This document shows, piece by piece, positions 20,401 to 35,218 of a stretch of DNA of 64,000 bases (position 1 is the first letter of the stretch; each line of letters opens with the position of its first letter). Both the position numbers and the translations under genes were made by a program. The DNA is from Homalodisca vitripennis (taxonomy: Eukaryota; Arthropoda; Insecta; Hemiptera; Cicadellidae), in the NCBI RefSeq assembly GCF_021130785.1, contig NC_060213.1, positions 95,100,501-95,164,500 of the forward strand, read 5' to 3'. Below the pieces are notes generated by a model. That model was not told the DNA's origin and ran no database searches. It was given only the letters and a program-made list of their open reading frames with translations.

Positions 20401-23400
20401 TAGAAAAATACCCATAATAAATACGCTTTAACCTTTACCGACGTATAAATAGTATAATTGTCTAAAAATTTACGTATCAGTAGCTTTAGTTTGTTTTGTA
20501 TTGTTATATATTATTGACAATTTTTCTACATTTTAGTTTTAAATGTAACTAAAAACAACGTTTAATGGTCTACTTTAAGTATGATTTTAGGTAAACCTCA
20601 AATACAAAGTATTTTAATGGTTATATTTTTTGGAACGAAGGTTACACAACTGTACACAAACTTTAATCAAATTTTAAATACGTAGAGAACTGTAGTAGAG
20701 ATCTTATGTCTAGAATCAAGTAGTATTATATCTTTCTAGTAAGTACTAAACGTCAGTTATAAATGTGTTGGAAATTAAAAAAAAAAGTAATAATTAGTAA
20801 AAAAAAACACCGTTTCTGTTTTTATAAGTTTCAGATACAATTTAATAACAAGATTGAATAACAATATATTAGCAAAATGTCATACATTAAATTGTTAAAC
20901 TAAAAGTATTAAAAATATATTTTGTATTGTAGAATATTTTTATTTTATTCAAACATTGATACCAGTTTTTTATTAGTTAGTTAGATCAAAGTTTTGCATA
21001 TATTAGGATTCTTTTTAAATTTTTAACACGTGCTATATTAAAAGTCTGGTACCCCCCTCATGTATGTCGATAAAATGTCCCACAGCTCCAATCGTTTATG
21101 AACAGCCATACTCTTAACTGAGATAAAGATTAAGTTAGGTAATATATTGATCCTCGTAATTATCTTGACACTACAATTCTTCATATGTAATATAAAGTAC
21201 CTGTAATCCCGTTAAGAACCCACTATTACATCTAATAACGTGCATATATATTTAGATTCTTATCATATAAGGGATGAATTAACTTCTAGAGCCTTTAAAA
21301 TGTTTATCAAATGTTCTGCATTGTGTAAACGAATTTTTACGGACAGTACAACCATATGCTATATTATTTAACTACAGTTTTTCTTTTTTCACATTCATAG
21401 TCCTAAAAACATAGAGCAAGTAGAAAATCGCTATTTGTATCAAAATTTTCTGCAAAAGCCGTTTAGCATATAATAAGAAAATATTTAGGATACAACAACT
21501 ACAAATTTAGAAAAAATGTTCAGTATGGAGTGCTTTTTAGTCTGTAACGCTGCTATTAAAAGCTAAAGATAGTATCTAACTTTTTCTACATACTTAAAGT
21601 CTGTTAAAAATCCCCTATTAATCGTTTCATAACAAAAAGCAGGCTTCTTTGTCGTGTGTATGTAAATTATCTTCTTGACCATGAAACCTAGTAAAATCAG
21701 CAATATAACAAAAAAGTCAAATACCAAATTAAATTACAATGGCTATAAATATACACTTTTTGGCCAGTTTACTGGATCGTGGAAATAAGGCAAAGATTTC
21801 ATCATTGGCAACGGAAACATAATTTACCAGAACCCAGAAGTGCTCATTAGTGTTCAAAGCCTTACGAAATTGCAGACGAAGCCGCGGGTAACTTGCACGG
21901 ATATAAATACACTTAGAAAAAGAAGCCAAGAAAGACAGCAAACCATCCTCATAATTAGTTATAATAATATAAGCAGACTATACCGAATGTTTCAGAACAT
22001 ACACGAAGGATTGTAGGAAAACAAAGAAAAGTTTGCTCAGCAGCGGCTGAATTGCACAAAGCAATCAGTCGCTTCTCATCACAAAGCATCATTTGAATCT
22101 TTTGAATTTTCGTTAGAGTATTCTTCCATGTCCCAGTAACAAACGGGGATAATCTTGGTAGTTTATGCCGCTTCTAATATACTATCTAATATACTACAGC
22201 ACTTTTCTAAAAGTATGGAAAACAAAAGTCTTAGAGCAGCATGATATCAGAAGTAGTCTAATATTTTAGGTGCGAAAACATTTTCATCCCAACTAACCTC
22301 TTTGAATACTGATTTTAATATTACTACCGTTATGTGTACACACTGTTTTGGGCAAATATGAGCAGTAGTAAAACCTAATGAATTACATCAAACTATCAAT
22401 TGACTTACTACTAAATCTAATGGAGTAAATTAAAAAGTTAGTAACACATCGACTAAGAAATAAAAATAAAAATGTAACTATGATAGCTATTTATGAGAAT
22501 ATTTAATATAGTTTGTATTAGATATGGTGCACAGTACTGTGATATAAATAAAGTTTTCCAATAGGCCCGTAGTAGTGTTCTTTTGTAAAATAGTAATTCA
22601 GATGCCGTTGGAGAAATATCTATTGTTCAATCGAGGTCAAATGTTTTAGTTGTGTTATTCGGGAAAAGAAATCACGGACAGTAACGATTTGAATTTTAAA
22701 AAGCTTCCTCAGCTAAACACAACATAAATTATTGTTAACCTGGGTCTTAGGAAAATATAGAAAAAAGGCCAAAAATCTGCGATAAAAATCTCCAGATACG
22801 AAACAAATGTTTGAATTGTCTGGTTTAACAGCTCCAATACAGTAGGGTATTTTGCGGCTGAATTTCCGGAATCCATTGGATATTAGAGATCTATGAAAAT
22901 TGGTTTTCATAGGAGACTTACAGGTTAGAACAATTAGACTCAATTCCTACATACCTGTAGTTCTGTGAGATGGCAAATTTGTAATGAGCACTTTTTTGGC
23001 TGGAATTTCATACAAACCTAATAAACAAGACAAGGTCCAGACAGACCTTAAAATATAACTTAATCAAACGTGATCTAATTTCGATACGGTATAATTTATG
23101 TTATATTAAAGTGTGAGTAGAAAAAATAAAATGAAACATAGAATAAAGGATATTTTGTTCCTGATTTTATCCTTATCACCTCGTAAAATGAAATGCTAAT
23201 ACCATATTTGAGAGTAAATTATGTACGTACCACCCACATGCCAAGAATTTCTAAATCTCAAGAATTTGGGGTCATACATCAAGCCAAAAAATAAATTTGG
23301 AGACAAAATAAATTAATGCAAATATACATACCAGTAACCTAATTTAAATATAGTATCAGCTATATGACATATAGGCATGTGAAATTAGAATTGAGTGGTG

Positions 23401-25439
23401 GTTTAATGTCTGATAGGAATTCTTACGTAAAAAAAGTACCATTCTTGCAAAATTTATGCTATCAGCAATACACATGTTAATATTCAGAAGCGTCCAAATG
23501 ATTTAATTAGTACTTAATAAAGTATACTGCATGTATATTAATCCAATTAATAAATTAATACGATAAAAATACTTGATAACACCCTTTTAATACATTTTTA
23601 TATTCATTTGGAAATGCTTTGCTATCAACGATTATCTTTATTTTTAAGATTTACTAATATTCCATAACACTTTATTTAAACCTAATAGAATTTTAATATT
23701 TAATATTAATAAGATGATAGTTATGAAATACATGTATTATACCTTTTCATTTAGTAAAAAATAGGAGAGATTACTGCAGGATGAGAAACTGTCACTAGGG
23801 TCTTTTAGTTAGCACTGTACACTGTGGCAATGAAAATAAACGTTAGTTAAGACGTCTGTGCACAGTGTCGGGTAAAAAACAGTTCATTTTAATCATTAAT
23901 TAGCGAGAACATCATTTTTCTGCTTAAACGAATGTGAATAGATGCTGGAGTCGAAAAGTTCAACACTACTAAATCGCTTTTAGGTACGGTTGGTGGTCAT
24001 AGTTCTTTTGATAAACATATTTTAAATAGTTTATAATCTTTCTAATTATTTTCATATAAAAATAAAAAGAATGTATTATTTAATTTGATGAGTATTGTTT
24101 GATTCCTCCTGCCTTACTCGTATAACCACATAAAATCTAAACTATTACATATACACGTTACACACCAGAGTTATAAAATTGTATGGAGTTGGTCATGAAT
24201 AGTGCATACTTAGTAGCAGAAATGTGTGATAGGATTGTAATTGATCTAGTACATCTGAGAAATCTAAAATTTATAATTTTAATAGTCATCTTTAGACTTC
24301 TATGTCATATAATATTTATTCTTTCATTTAAAATACTATGAGCAACGTTTAAATAAATACTTTTACTGTACATCTGATATTACGTTTCAATATTCTGTTA
24401 CATTGCGACTAGACTCAAACAAGCAAAAGACGCAGATAACATATTGTTTCCCACAGTTAAGTAAGTAGCGCTGTTTTCCACCACATTCTATTTTGTGACA
24501 CATAACAATATAAATTATGTAACGTTTTAAAGTATGTTAACTCTATAAGTGGCATGTATTCGATATCTGACGATTATTTCTTGTTTGTGAGGTGGCAGGC
24601 TTTATTAACCGAAATTCTTGTACTATTCTCATGTAACTCATAAATATAATGCTTATTAACACATATCAATGCAAATATTTTTGCATATACAAATAACAAT
24701 ATGTGATTCTGAACTTTCGTGTATAAAACACAATATTCCGTTCTTTATCTGTCTGCAAATAATAAAAGAATAAGTGCACTATTGATAAAAGTGACAGTTC
24801 AGTAAATTAAGTAAATAAAATAATCCTTGCGCGCTATTTTATGTTGTAGAAAATTCAGTGTTACAGGAATGAAATGTTACTGTATTTGTTCATGATTCAA
24901 AAACAGTAAATTTTGGATTTATTGTAAGATTTATAATTTTATGCAACTATATATTTTAATTCTGTCTTTATTTCATAATTTTACACGAAAAACAATTTCA
25001 ATATGCCGTATAACCCACTTATTTAATTCCTATGTACGATCTAAAACTGTTTTGTTAGGGTATTTTAAACTAAACGAAGGCCCAACATCCTGCGATCTTG
25101 TTTCAATACCCTTAAAAAGCCGTCAACAGTTATAAAAAAACTGCTGTTTAAAAACCTCCATTTTCTTTGGTAGTTAAACTGACGGACGCAAGAACTGCCG
25201 AGTCAGTCCGAGTTATTCATTGTTTGGTGTGCTTTATTGTTGTTATAAAATAACAGTAACATCTCACATTATTTTATTAAAATGCGGCATTTCAGTGTGA
25301 AACGATAAGGTTAAATTTACATTTTACTGTACCCTTAAATATAATATTGTTTATTCTTACAGCCCGAACTCTGTTCCTTGCTTTGTTGCAGAGAATATCT
25401 TGTAATTAGCACATTATCTTACTTTAGCTTAATATGAAA
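20401..25439. other. AT-rich intergenic stretch, nothing recognised
   Basis: Only short ORFs (up to 76 codons) without motifs are present. I found no tRNA-like structure or close repeat pair here. Confidence 0.5.
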
Positions 25440-25801
25440 TGTATAGTATGACCAGTAAAGCTAATCTACAGGTTGAACCTAATTTAATAAAAACTAAATC
25501 AATTAGTATTACATTATATATGTATGGCGTTCGTGAACTCGGTGCTTTTTCAGATTGTACTTCGTAATAAAGTTTTTTGGTTTGAAGTAAAATTAAACAA
25601 TGTATGCCTTTTGTTTTTACCACATTTTTATACACTTACAAATGTTAAAATTTCTATAAAGTGTATATTTTAAAATTATAATATCGTTATATATTTAAAC
25701 TTGCAGCTTAAACGCATTTTTTAGTGCTTTATAATAAAATTTAAAATAAACCTTCTTAGTTGATTTTTTCTAGGTTATCCACATAACATTTAGTTTAATA
25801 A

Positions 25802-25841
<40 letters not shown>

Positions 25842-26620
25842 TATATACTTAACGTAATTATATTACTTCACTTTACTTTTTTGGTAATTCTTAATTTTTC
25901 AAATATTATCAACATAGTAAAAAAAACTTGTAAGAGAGGTGCCAAAAACAACTTTTATTACTCGGTTAAGTATTGATTGTTAAAAGGATGTAATCTCAAA
26001 GTTGGTTTTACCAAATTTAGAATTCATAACAGTAATGCTAATCTAGAGATTGAAGCTAAGTTTAGAATAACTATATCAATTAATATTTCCTTTATAATTT
26101 TTAAGGCGTTGATAAAATCGGTACTTTTTCAGATTTTATTTTATAATGCATTTTTAAATGAAATAAATAAACATAAACATTTACCTTTTGTTTTTAGTAG
26201 AATATTTTATAAGTTACAAATTTTAAAATTTTCTATACAGTGTATATTTAAAAATTATATCATCGTTATTTTTTTAACTTTTATCATCTGTCAAATTAAC
26301 AAAACTTTATACACTTTTAGAGCTTAAATCCAGTATAAGTTTCTGTGTAATGCAATAAAATTTAAAACAAATATTTTAAATTTGGTTTTTTAATAAAATT
26401 TAGTTTTTCAAATATATATAAGATTTATTTTATATAGATGTTTACTTCAAAAAAGTTACTTTTTTGGTAATTATGTATGTTTCAAAGATTATCAACATAG
26501 TAAAAGGGTAGGAAGAGACATTTAAAAAACAATTTTTATCATTCGGTTTAAATAGTGACTGTTTTTAAAAGCATTTAATCTAAAATTTTGTTGTAGCAAA
26601 TTCTGAATCCATGAAATACT
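25440..26620. repeat. Two degenerate tandem copies of a unit of about 580 bp
   Basis: Landmarks recur in order: GCTAATCTA at 25460 and 26037 (577 bp apart), CTTTTTCAGATT near 25545 and 26125, CCTTTTGTTTTTA near 25610 and 26190, and AACATAGTAA at 25911 and 26494 (583 bp apart). The copies are well diverged. The right copy contains a 116-codon ORF (25977-26327) with no motif and poor conservation in the other copy, so I do not call it a gene. A TA run sits inside the first copy only. Confidence 0.75.
25806..25835. repeat. TA microsatellite
   Basis: A run of about 15 AT dinucleotides lies within the first 580-bp unit. Confidence 0.95.
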
Positions 26621-29600
26621 CATTAAAAAAAATACATATCACTCTAGGTTTTTTAATTGCAATCTATAACCAATTAAGTGAACTTCTGCTCCAAGTAAAA
26701 GTTTTAAAGAGGAAAACGTTTCATTATGTTAAAAATTGAAGGCTGTTAATCGTCATGTTACGTTTGGTTTCTAAATTGGAGTGTTTGAATACTTTCCAAG
26801 ATCTCACAAAAACATCATAAGTTACCTTAGTTACTATTAACTAAGATCTAATATGTTAATAGTAATCGACGATGAACATCATTTGTAGTTCACTTGAAGT
26901 GATACACTAGAAGCCGCCATTACAGTCTACCTTAACCAATCTCTTACACCATATTGGTTTTCTATCAAATAATTCACGTATCCTATTCAGTAATATATTT
27001 CAATAGTTTTCGTCTCATATTTTACAGTTATTCATTATAATTTTAGTTACAAAACCCCATTTCCAAACTGTAAGTTCCTTCCATTGTTAAAATAGAATAT
27101 TTACTTTAAAAATACAGTCGGTGTCATAATTATGTACACAACTAATGCTTCTTATTTTGAAACTGCAATAAAATGATAATTTTAATATGATTGATTAAAA
27201 TAACGTATATTGCTTTTCAGTAAAATAACCATTAAATCATAATACTAAGAGCGTACGTTGGCTGTTATTCATCCTATAGTTTTAAATTGCTCTCCACCTT
27301 TTTACTTCATATACCCAAATTTTGTCATATTCTGACCACAAAAATCTTTTTAAAAGTGATAATAGCAGATAGCACAGTAGTAATATAGCATAGATAAAAT
27401 GTTTGAATGAAAATAGTTTGGTGCAAAAGTATCTTTAAATTAATAATATATACTTTGTAATAAATGGAAAATCACTTTCAATGCTTTAATTATTTTTGAA
27501 AACTATTTTTATTAACAAATTAATAGTGAGAATGCATTGAAACTAAAGTTCTTACAACTATTAAATTAAAACAGGTCTCGATCAGAAAATTTTTATGATT
27601 AAGTATATATAAGGTAGCAGTGAAATAAACGTCAAAACATTACAATTTTATAATTGCTCGTTAATAAATTATTCTGTTATTTATATCAATACATCTATAT
27701 TTCTAAACTCTTTACAATATATAATGTCATCTTATAATTTGTTAATATAATGATATCTATTACAGAACCTTACGTTGCTATTAATAAAGTAAATTACAAC
27801 TAGTAATCGAATCGTTATGTTTAATTAATCCTTTTAAATGTAAATATTGTAATAATTGAACTAAAAATTGACTAATGATATAGTTCATTCATTAAAAATC
27901 CTAACTAAGAAATAACAGCATTTAAATATATATTGCGTAAATTCAATGTACACTGAACTATACTATATGTATTGGGATCAAAGGATATATTAAAAACTGT
28001 GAGGAATAAATATATAACTTTTTACAATAGTATTTATAAAGTTATGTAGAATAAAAACAGTTACTTCACTCTAGTCCCTTATTTATATCAGTTTCCTGAC
28101 AAATTTGATTTGGATTATAAATATCAGTTTGCTGACTAATATATAATGTTGATTATAGCTAGAGTACAATATCAATGAAAATTTGATTCTTAAGGTACAA
28201 TCATTAAAAGAAATATTTTTAAAATTCTCTATGAATGTTAGTTTAGAATCGTTTATTAAAGAAATAAAACACTTCTATAGCTTTAGAAATAAATAAATCT
28301 AAATAACTTAGAAGCTCTATTTATAGTAAAAGCGTACTGAATCTACTATATTTAATATTATTCTCTACGTTAATTTATTTCTGGAAACAAAGTTTTCTGA
28401 TGAAGTTGATAAAATGTAACTTTGATCCCTAGCGTGCTAACGGGTGACGGGCAGTAAAGATCAAAGTTTACTTTAACAGAGGCCACTTATCGGCAAAGTT
28501 TCCATCCCAAAAGAGTAATAAGTCTTTATAGATTTTCTTGATAAGAAGCCGTCTTAATACGGTTTTCATGTTTTAAACAAATCTTATCATACCTATCAAC
28601 TAAAACACAAATTTACTTTAATTCATTCACGACTTCAGATTGGGAAATTTGAAATATATTTATAAAATCTAACAATCATAAATAGTATAAGAAATGTCTG
28701 AATATATATTATTCGATATTGGAATACTTTACAGCCTCTAACTTCAAAGCAATTGTGATATATCTGATTGACATGAGAAGCATTACATAACGAAAATTCG
28801 TTTATCGTGGAAAAGTTATGAAATATTATGACATAACTGTTCTGACAAATTAAACACCTTTTGTTATCAAACCTACTAAAGGCTCTTGCAGCTCCCGGTA
28901 ACTCATACTAACCGTTCCCAAGTGGAGGCTAGTCTTTAAAAATTGGAGGTCCAGGACAATTCCGTAAATAATATTTATGATAACAGCAACTTCTGGTATA
29001 GTAATGGGATTTTGGAATTTATTGTTTTTCAGTCTTCAATGTCTATGGATTTTAAAATCACAAAAATCTTGGAAAATCTTGGGATCTTGGAAATATGTTT
29101 TCTTAAAAAGGATAGAATTTCATGCAGACCACTTATTTTTTTGAACGTTTCACCTAAAATACAAAGCAAAAATCTATCTATATTGAAGAAGACTCTACTG
29201 GCAACTCAGCAGGCAATAAAAACGGGCACGACTACTAATGTTCTACACAATGCTGACTACCTTGAAAAAAATTACGAACCTAGTATGTGTTAATATATTG
29301 CTGTATACTTAACCTATCATGATAATCATAGTTTTTATTTGTAACTTTATCTGTTTAACGTAAAAATTTCACATCATTTAATAGGTCAGAGGATTTCAAG
29401 AATAATACTATGGTTCAAAAATTATAACTACGTTTTAAAAACATTAAATAAAATTAAAAAATGTTAATAAATAAACTGTAACAACATAGTCACAAGAGGC
29501 ACAAGAGTACATAAAACAAGAAAAAAGGAAATTCACAGCCAAACAGACAATAGGACAGATTGCCATTTTATTTGTTATAGTAAAATCAACGGGATTTTTT

Positions 29601-32600
29601 ATTATACCAGGTAATTTATAAATATTTCAGAAATTTCTATTATTTCCTTCAATATTTCGTTTCAAGTGAATAAATTTCGGTTAAATTTATGTAATATGAA
29701 TAATAAATTAAATATTATAGCAGAAAATAAAAATAACTGAATTCCACAGTTTTAAATTTGATTTATGGAAATGTGTTGCTTTTGGTGGAGCTGTTGTTCT
29801 TCTCAATGCGGTTTGTTCATTGTTATAGTATAATAAATAGTACCATAAACCAGTTAAATATTCCTTTATTCCAGCCTCCAATTTTCTAATCAAATACAAT
29901 AGCTATTGCATAACATAATATTTACCGTATTAAATAATTTTAGTAGTTAGTATAACAGTATATTTTGATATAATTATATTGCAAATTTAATAAACCTTTT
30001 TAACACACAAGTTTACATATAAAATAAAAGCATTTAAACATATTATGAAGATAATATTTTAAACTAAGTACGTAAAAATATAGTAACAATTGAAATAAAT
30101 TGACGGTATTTAATAGGTCAGAGGGTTGCAGTAACAATACCATAGTACAGATGTGTCTTTTACCGGATCATTTACGAAGCACAGCAAACACATAAAACAT
30201 AATAGAAGTGCTTTACACGTATGGTTAAATGGGGTATTGGTCCCATCACGTTGAGCTCTACGTTACAAGATATCTTTGATGTAATCATAACTGATATGTC
30301 CCTTACCTCCTATCTCTATGCACCGAACTATTATCCACACATAGATAGATAGTAGCGGTTTTGACAGCAATAGGAGTGATGTTGACGCTTTTTAAATTAC
30401 GTTGATTGACCATTAATGACCAGTATTATCATTTACTCGGAGAAACTACACTTTTAAAATTTTTTTAATATTATTTAAATAAAAAAATCAACTACTTTAA
30501 GTATGGCCTGAAGAGTTTACTTTAGTATCACCTAAACAATTTTTTCGAAACTCGAAAAGACCTCAGTACATATTTTAGCAAAAGGAATGGTAGATGAGAT
30601 ATAAATGTAATGGGAGAATAAGGTGAATATTATAGCTGTATATGATCATTTGATCAATTTTATTTGTTCTATTGCAATATGAAATGGCAACATAAAGAAT
30701 CCTACGGTCTATAATGGGGTGAAAAATATGGACGTGTTAGTCATAGTTCATTTTCGTAAATTGACTATTACTGAAGTCTACAAACCGACAAAAATTTCGT
30801 TTCACCAATATACTGATTTCATGGCTGATCAAGACATAAGATGTCTTCCGGTGAAGGGGGGGGGTGGTTAATTGAACTGCTCACTTGAGGTCTCAAGCAA
30901 CCAAATGTTCCTTCATCAACACCTTGAAGGAATATACGTAGATCAACAGATTTTTATGATAAACTCTAATAGCTGCCAGCAGCATATTTTGAGAAAATAC
31001 CCGTTACCTTTTAGCATTTTTGACGACATTAAACAAAAGTAAAAAAAATTGGAAAGCACACAGTTTAAATGAGTGCAGTATACACCTATATGGATATGGT
31101 ATATCATATCCTTAAAAAAAGGAGTACAACGCGGAACAAAAGCATAACCACGTATCGAGAGAAAGGGAGAGACTGTTTTAAGGTTGGAAGTAAAATTCAC
31201 AACTCTCAAGAAGAGTATCCTGCAGTAGGTCAAGTGTGTAGTTTTTGCAGGTCTTTAATAACTGGACTATTCGGTACTCGATAAGCAGACATTGGGAATA
31301 ATTTTTGAACTTGCTACATTCAGGTAGTACCTGGTTGGGCAGCGTTTTTGTTGATAACCTATCATGAAACTTTTGTTTCTTTATTGGGGCTGAATGTTGA
31401 AAATCCAAAGTTTGCAGCTAATGGACTTAAAAGGTTGGCACTGGTTTAGGCTCATTAAATTGAACATCAAGCGGGTATTTTTAACATTCCTACTGATGTT
31501 CCGTCCCGTCTTCTTTTGAAAGAAGATACAATGTTTCAGGAAGAGGAAAATGGTAATAGTTTTAGCAAAAGGACTATGTAAAGGCGATTGGACAATATTT
31601 TCTTAGCAAGATACGTCTGAAGCAAGACTTAAAAGGTAATACATTACCCCAGGTCATGGAACATATCAAAATAGAATAGCTAACAATAAAAAATACCTTA
31701 ATGAGTGAAATACGTACAAATGGTGGGAAGAGGAAGTACTGTCTATACAATAAAAACCATTACTGTGGGGCGGAAGGTATATCATTCCAATAAGCTTAAA
31801 AAAGTGTGTTTTTAATGTTTTGCACAAAGGATATCCGGTGATAACAGGAATGCGGGTAATTGCACGGTTGCAAGTTTTTGGTAGCCAAATTGGACAGGGA
31901 TATAGAGACACATGTTTAACGATGTTCTTTTTGCTTAAATTATACTAAATAATTAATTTTTGTTAATTCTATATTTTCCTGGGTTGTTTCTAAATCATTT
32001 AAAACAAAATTAAAATTTTACATCTAAATATTTGGTATAAAAATCCAGGTTAATACGTGTTGATGCACGATAATCATTTTTTATAGTAAAATATTTTTTG
32101 TTAATATTCTAAGAGCGAAATGAGGGGTTGAAAATAATTGAAATTTAAATAATCACGTGGGCTAAATGCATTTACATTTGGCCTTTAATGTGCACCCTTT
32201 GATTTTTATTAGTTGTACTAGAGGTAATCAACCAATTCTATAGGGTTGAGATACGGAAAAATTTTAGATTTATGGTAGCAAATATATTTTTACGATAACA
32301 ATATAAGTTAAAATATATAAGTTACGTGGCACGCTCATACGTCAGACCTGGAACTAACCTCAATAATCCCCCGCATCTCGCCAAACTATCTTATACAACA
32401 ATATCAAAGAGTAACCAAATCATAAATGAAATACCGATTAAGTTTTTATGCTGTGGAATATAATGTTAATTTAATAATTGCATTACCTACCGTACTACTA
32501 AATTGAATATGCATCTGTATAAACATTAAGAATTTAATATCTCAGCAATACACGGAAAAGTAGGAAAAATCATACAAAATTACATGTATTATTACGGCAC

Positions 32601-34689
32601 GATAAGGAAAGCAAAAAATGATTACATTTTTTTTTCATACGTGATCTACATTTCAATGACAATATATTTGTTAAACGCGTTTTGTATAGTATACTTTATT
32701 GTTTAAAAGGTAGGATATTTGCAAATAAATATTTCGGTCTATATATCTCAGTCATATGGCACGTATATTTAAAAAGATTTATAGATATTTTTTACAATGT
32801 GTCAGGGACGTTTGTGTGTTGTACTAAGCTAAATAAGATTCATATTTTGGCCCTATTGATATTATGCTTTTAATCCATTTTTGGAAAGTAATAAATACTT
32901 TATCTCTACAGTTAAATATAAAACAAACGTAAAAAGGAACAGCTATCAAGGCAATATTAGCATCTATGACAAAATCTAACAATGCACTACTAATAACTAT
33001 ATAATACCGGTCAAAAAGAAGTAAACAAGGTAGCTGGTACACAAAAATTTTTAACATTATTACATATAACATTATATAACAATAATTATATAACATTAAT
33101 GGTAACACTTGCAAATAATGTTATTCTTAAATTTTACAAATATAATGAAAGCACTTTTGATTTATTTCATTTGAAGATTATAATTAAACTCAGCACAAAC
33201 AACCAATGCAAACCAACTGGATTATATAATAGATAGGATTACGTTTAATATGTTCAATCGGCCGTGTAATTAAATAATTAAAACATTGCCTGTCTAACAA
33301 ATTAATTATTTTATTTCAATTTCTGTACCGTCATTTTTGTTATTTTACGCACATTTGGTGAAAAAATGTAGTTAGGAAATATTATAGACGATTTTTTTGT
33401 CCAATAACTCTTTACCGTCGTCGTATAAAATTTGACAGAATATGAAACAAAACTTTACTTTAATATTTATAATAAGCTTTCGTAAGGTGAATGAGAAAAC
33501 TTTGACAAATAGTTGAAAAATTCATCAGACTCCAAAAATGTTAGTTTCAGATAATATTGTACTCTTTCAACGGATAAAAGTTGCTGAAATCGTCATTTAA
33601 TGTCAGTACGTGACATTTATCAGTCGGGCCTTGTCACACGATGTAACTCAATTATTCCAGGTCCATAACAGTGATAACTGTATCTTTGATTACAACGAAA
33701 ATGTATTGCTGGTAAGCCACGGAGCTATTTAGTTACCGTAAAAATACTTCTGTGGTGACGATAGCTTTAATACAAATGTGTGTTTTGACAATCACAAACA
33801 TCGCGAGGCTTTGATTAGCCTCCATTTTACAACAAAATGTTGTACGTGATGTAGCTGTATACTTATCATTGATAAAAAATGTTATGTTTTGTAGAGTAAA
33901 GAGATAATTTACGCAGTTATATAGTAATATCACAACTTTGGGCGAAATAATCATACTATTATAATTCTAACATATAGTTTATAGTTTCATATATAAATTG
34001 AAAAAAAAACTTCTCTGCGACATCAGAAGGCATCAGGAGCCATATAGAGCGGACATTCAAGTTGAAACAATAATATAGCAATTAAACTAAATAATTGAAA
34101 AAATCAATGCTGGAAACAATATACGAAATATAGAATTTAGTTCTGACTAACAACTTGTTTCTCACTTCGGACCTCAATGATTTCCACCTATAACTCTTTA
34201 CTTATTTAATTAAATTCTTAAAAAAGTAAAATACGATATAACACGTACTGGTTACGATATATGGAAACATAATTATAGAGACAAAAATGAGCCTAATCTT
34301 AGCTTTACAGTTTCCATAATATTTTATATCTTTACAGTAATATTGGAAGAGGAATTGGCAGAAATGAGTAATAACTTCGGAACATATGGAATGGCAACAA
34401 TAAGTCTTAATTAACAGATTAATGTTTCTCCAAAACATTGGACACTCTCATCTTGTATAGGTATTTTTTGCCATTGGGGTACGGAAACATTCTGTATCAT
34501 ACCACCATTACCATTTTCATTGTCTCTAATGTCGAAACCAAACTTAATTCTAAATTTCAAGCCTATGCGCCAGTTTTTCTCTAAATATCATGCGAACAGG
34601 TGGAAAGATGAAAATTAAATATTTAAAGACTCTCGATAAACTGGCATCTATAAAACTTAGTCAATATGTGCTAAATATAATTATTCCTG

Positions 34690-34691
<2 letters not shown>
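26621..34691. other. AT-rich intergenic stretch with a few weak signals
   Basis: No gene is recognised. At 29380-29425 and 30108-30155 a short block (TTTAATAGGTCAGAGG...) occurs twice. At 31060-31660 several frames on the plus strand read like decayed protein for 20-70 codons but I cannot name a family. At 32237-32395 a minus-strand copy of a repeat also seen at 57580-57732 is present (listed separately). ORF 28943-29293 (116 codons) has no motif I recognise. Confidence 0.45.
32237..32395 (-). repeat. Short dispersed repeat S, copy 1
   Basis: Read on the minus strand, the segment from GAGATGCGGGGGATT through CCACGTAACTT to TTTGCTACC matches 57595-57690 on the plus strand with moderate divergence. 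The second copy is cut by the LTR of the retroelement at 57733. Confidence 0.65.

Positions 34692-34744
<53 letters not shown>
34692..34744. repeat. TA microsatellite
   Basis: An uninterrupted TA run of about 53 bp directly precedes the left arm of the foldback element at 34747. Confidence 0.95.
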
Positions 34745-34746
<2 letters not shown>

Positions 34747-34747
<1 letters not shown>

Positions 34748-34940
34748 TCTCTTGGTAATAAACTTTGAAAGTGGTGGGTATTATTGGTTTATCAATGAGT
34801 ATATTTTGTTTTACTTGTAATATAAAACATGTTCGAAGTAAAATTTGTTAGTTATGATTTATCAATGTACCATATAAATTATGGGAACAATATAACTCTC
34901 AGGCAGAAGACTAAACACAGACAAACGTACATGAATTTTT

Positions 34941-34992
<52 letters not shown>

Positions 34993-35178
34993 TTAATTAA
35001 CCTAATTAATGATTGCGTCAATTACATTTTTTCTAATTCTTGCAAATCATTGCTGATTGGTTTAAAGAATCTTTTAAATTTCATTAAAATCTATCCTTAG
35101 GGAATATCAAATTTATATAAAAAATATTTTCTTAACCAAAAGAAAAATTCACATTTTTAAAGTTTATTACCAAGAGAA
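34747..35178. mobile_element. Foldback/MITE-like element bounded by a 20-bp perfect inverted repeat
   Basis: TTCTCTTGGTAATAAACTTT at 34747-34766 is exactly inverted at 35159-35178, with weaker pairing continuing a few bases inward. The interior has no ORF and holds a second TA run at 34945-34991. A target duplication is not clear because the left flank is a TA microsatellite. It could also be two copies of one repeat in opposite orientation. Confidence 0.5.
34945..34991. repeat. TA microsatellite
   Basis: An AT run of about 47 bp lies inside the foldback element. Confidence 0.95.
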
Positions 35179-35218
35179 TGACTAATAAATAATAAAATGT
35201 CAATAATACCAGATGGCG

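Noticed and set aside
25977..26327. 116-codon gene
   Set aside because: It lies in one unit of a tandem repeat and the frame is not kept in the other unit.
28943..29293. 116-codon gene
   Set aside because: It has no recognisable domain, no clear ATG context and no homologous copy in the window; it could be real but I cannot support it.
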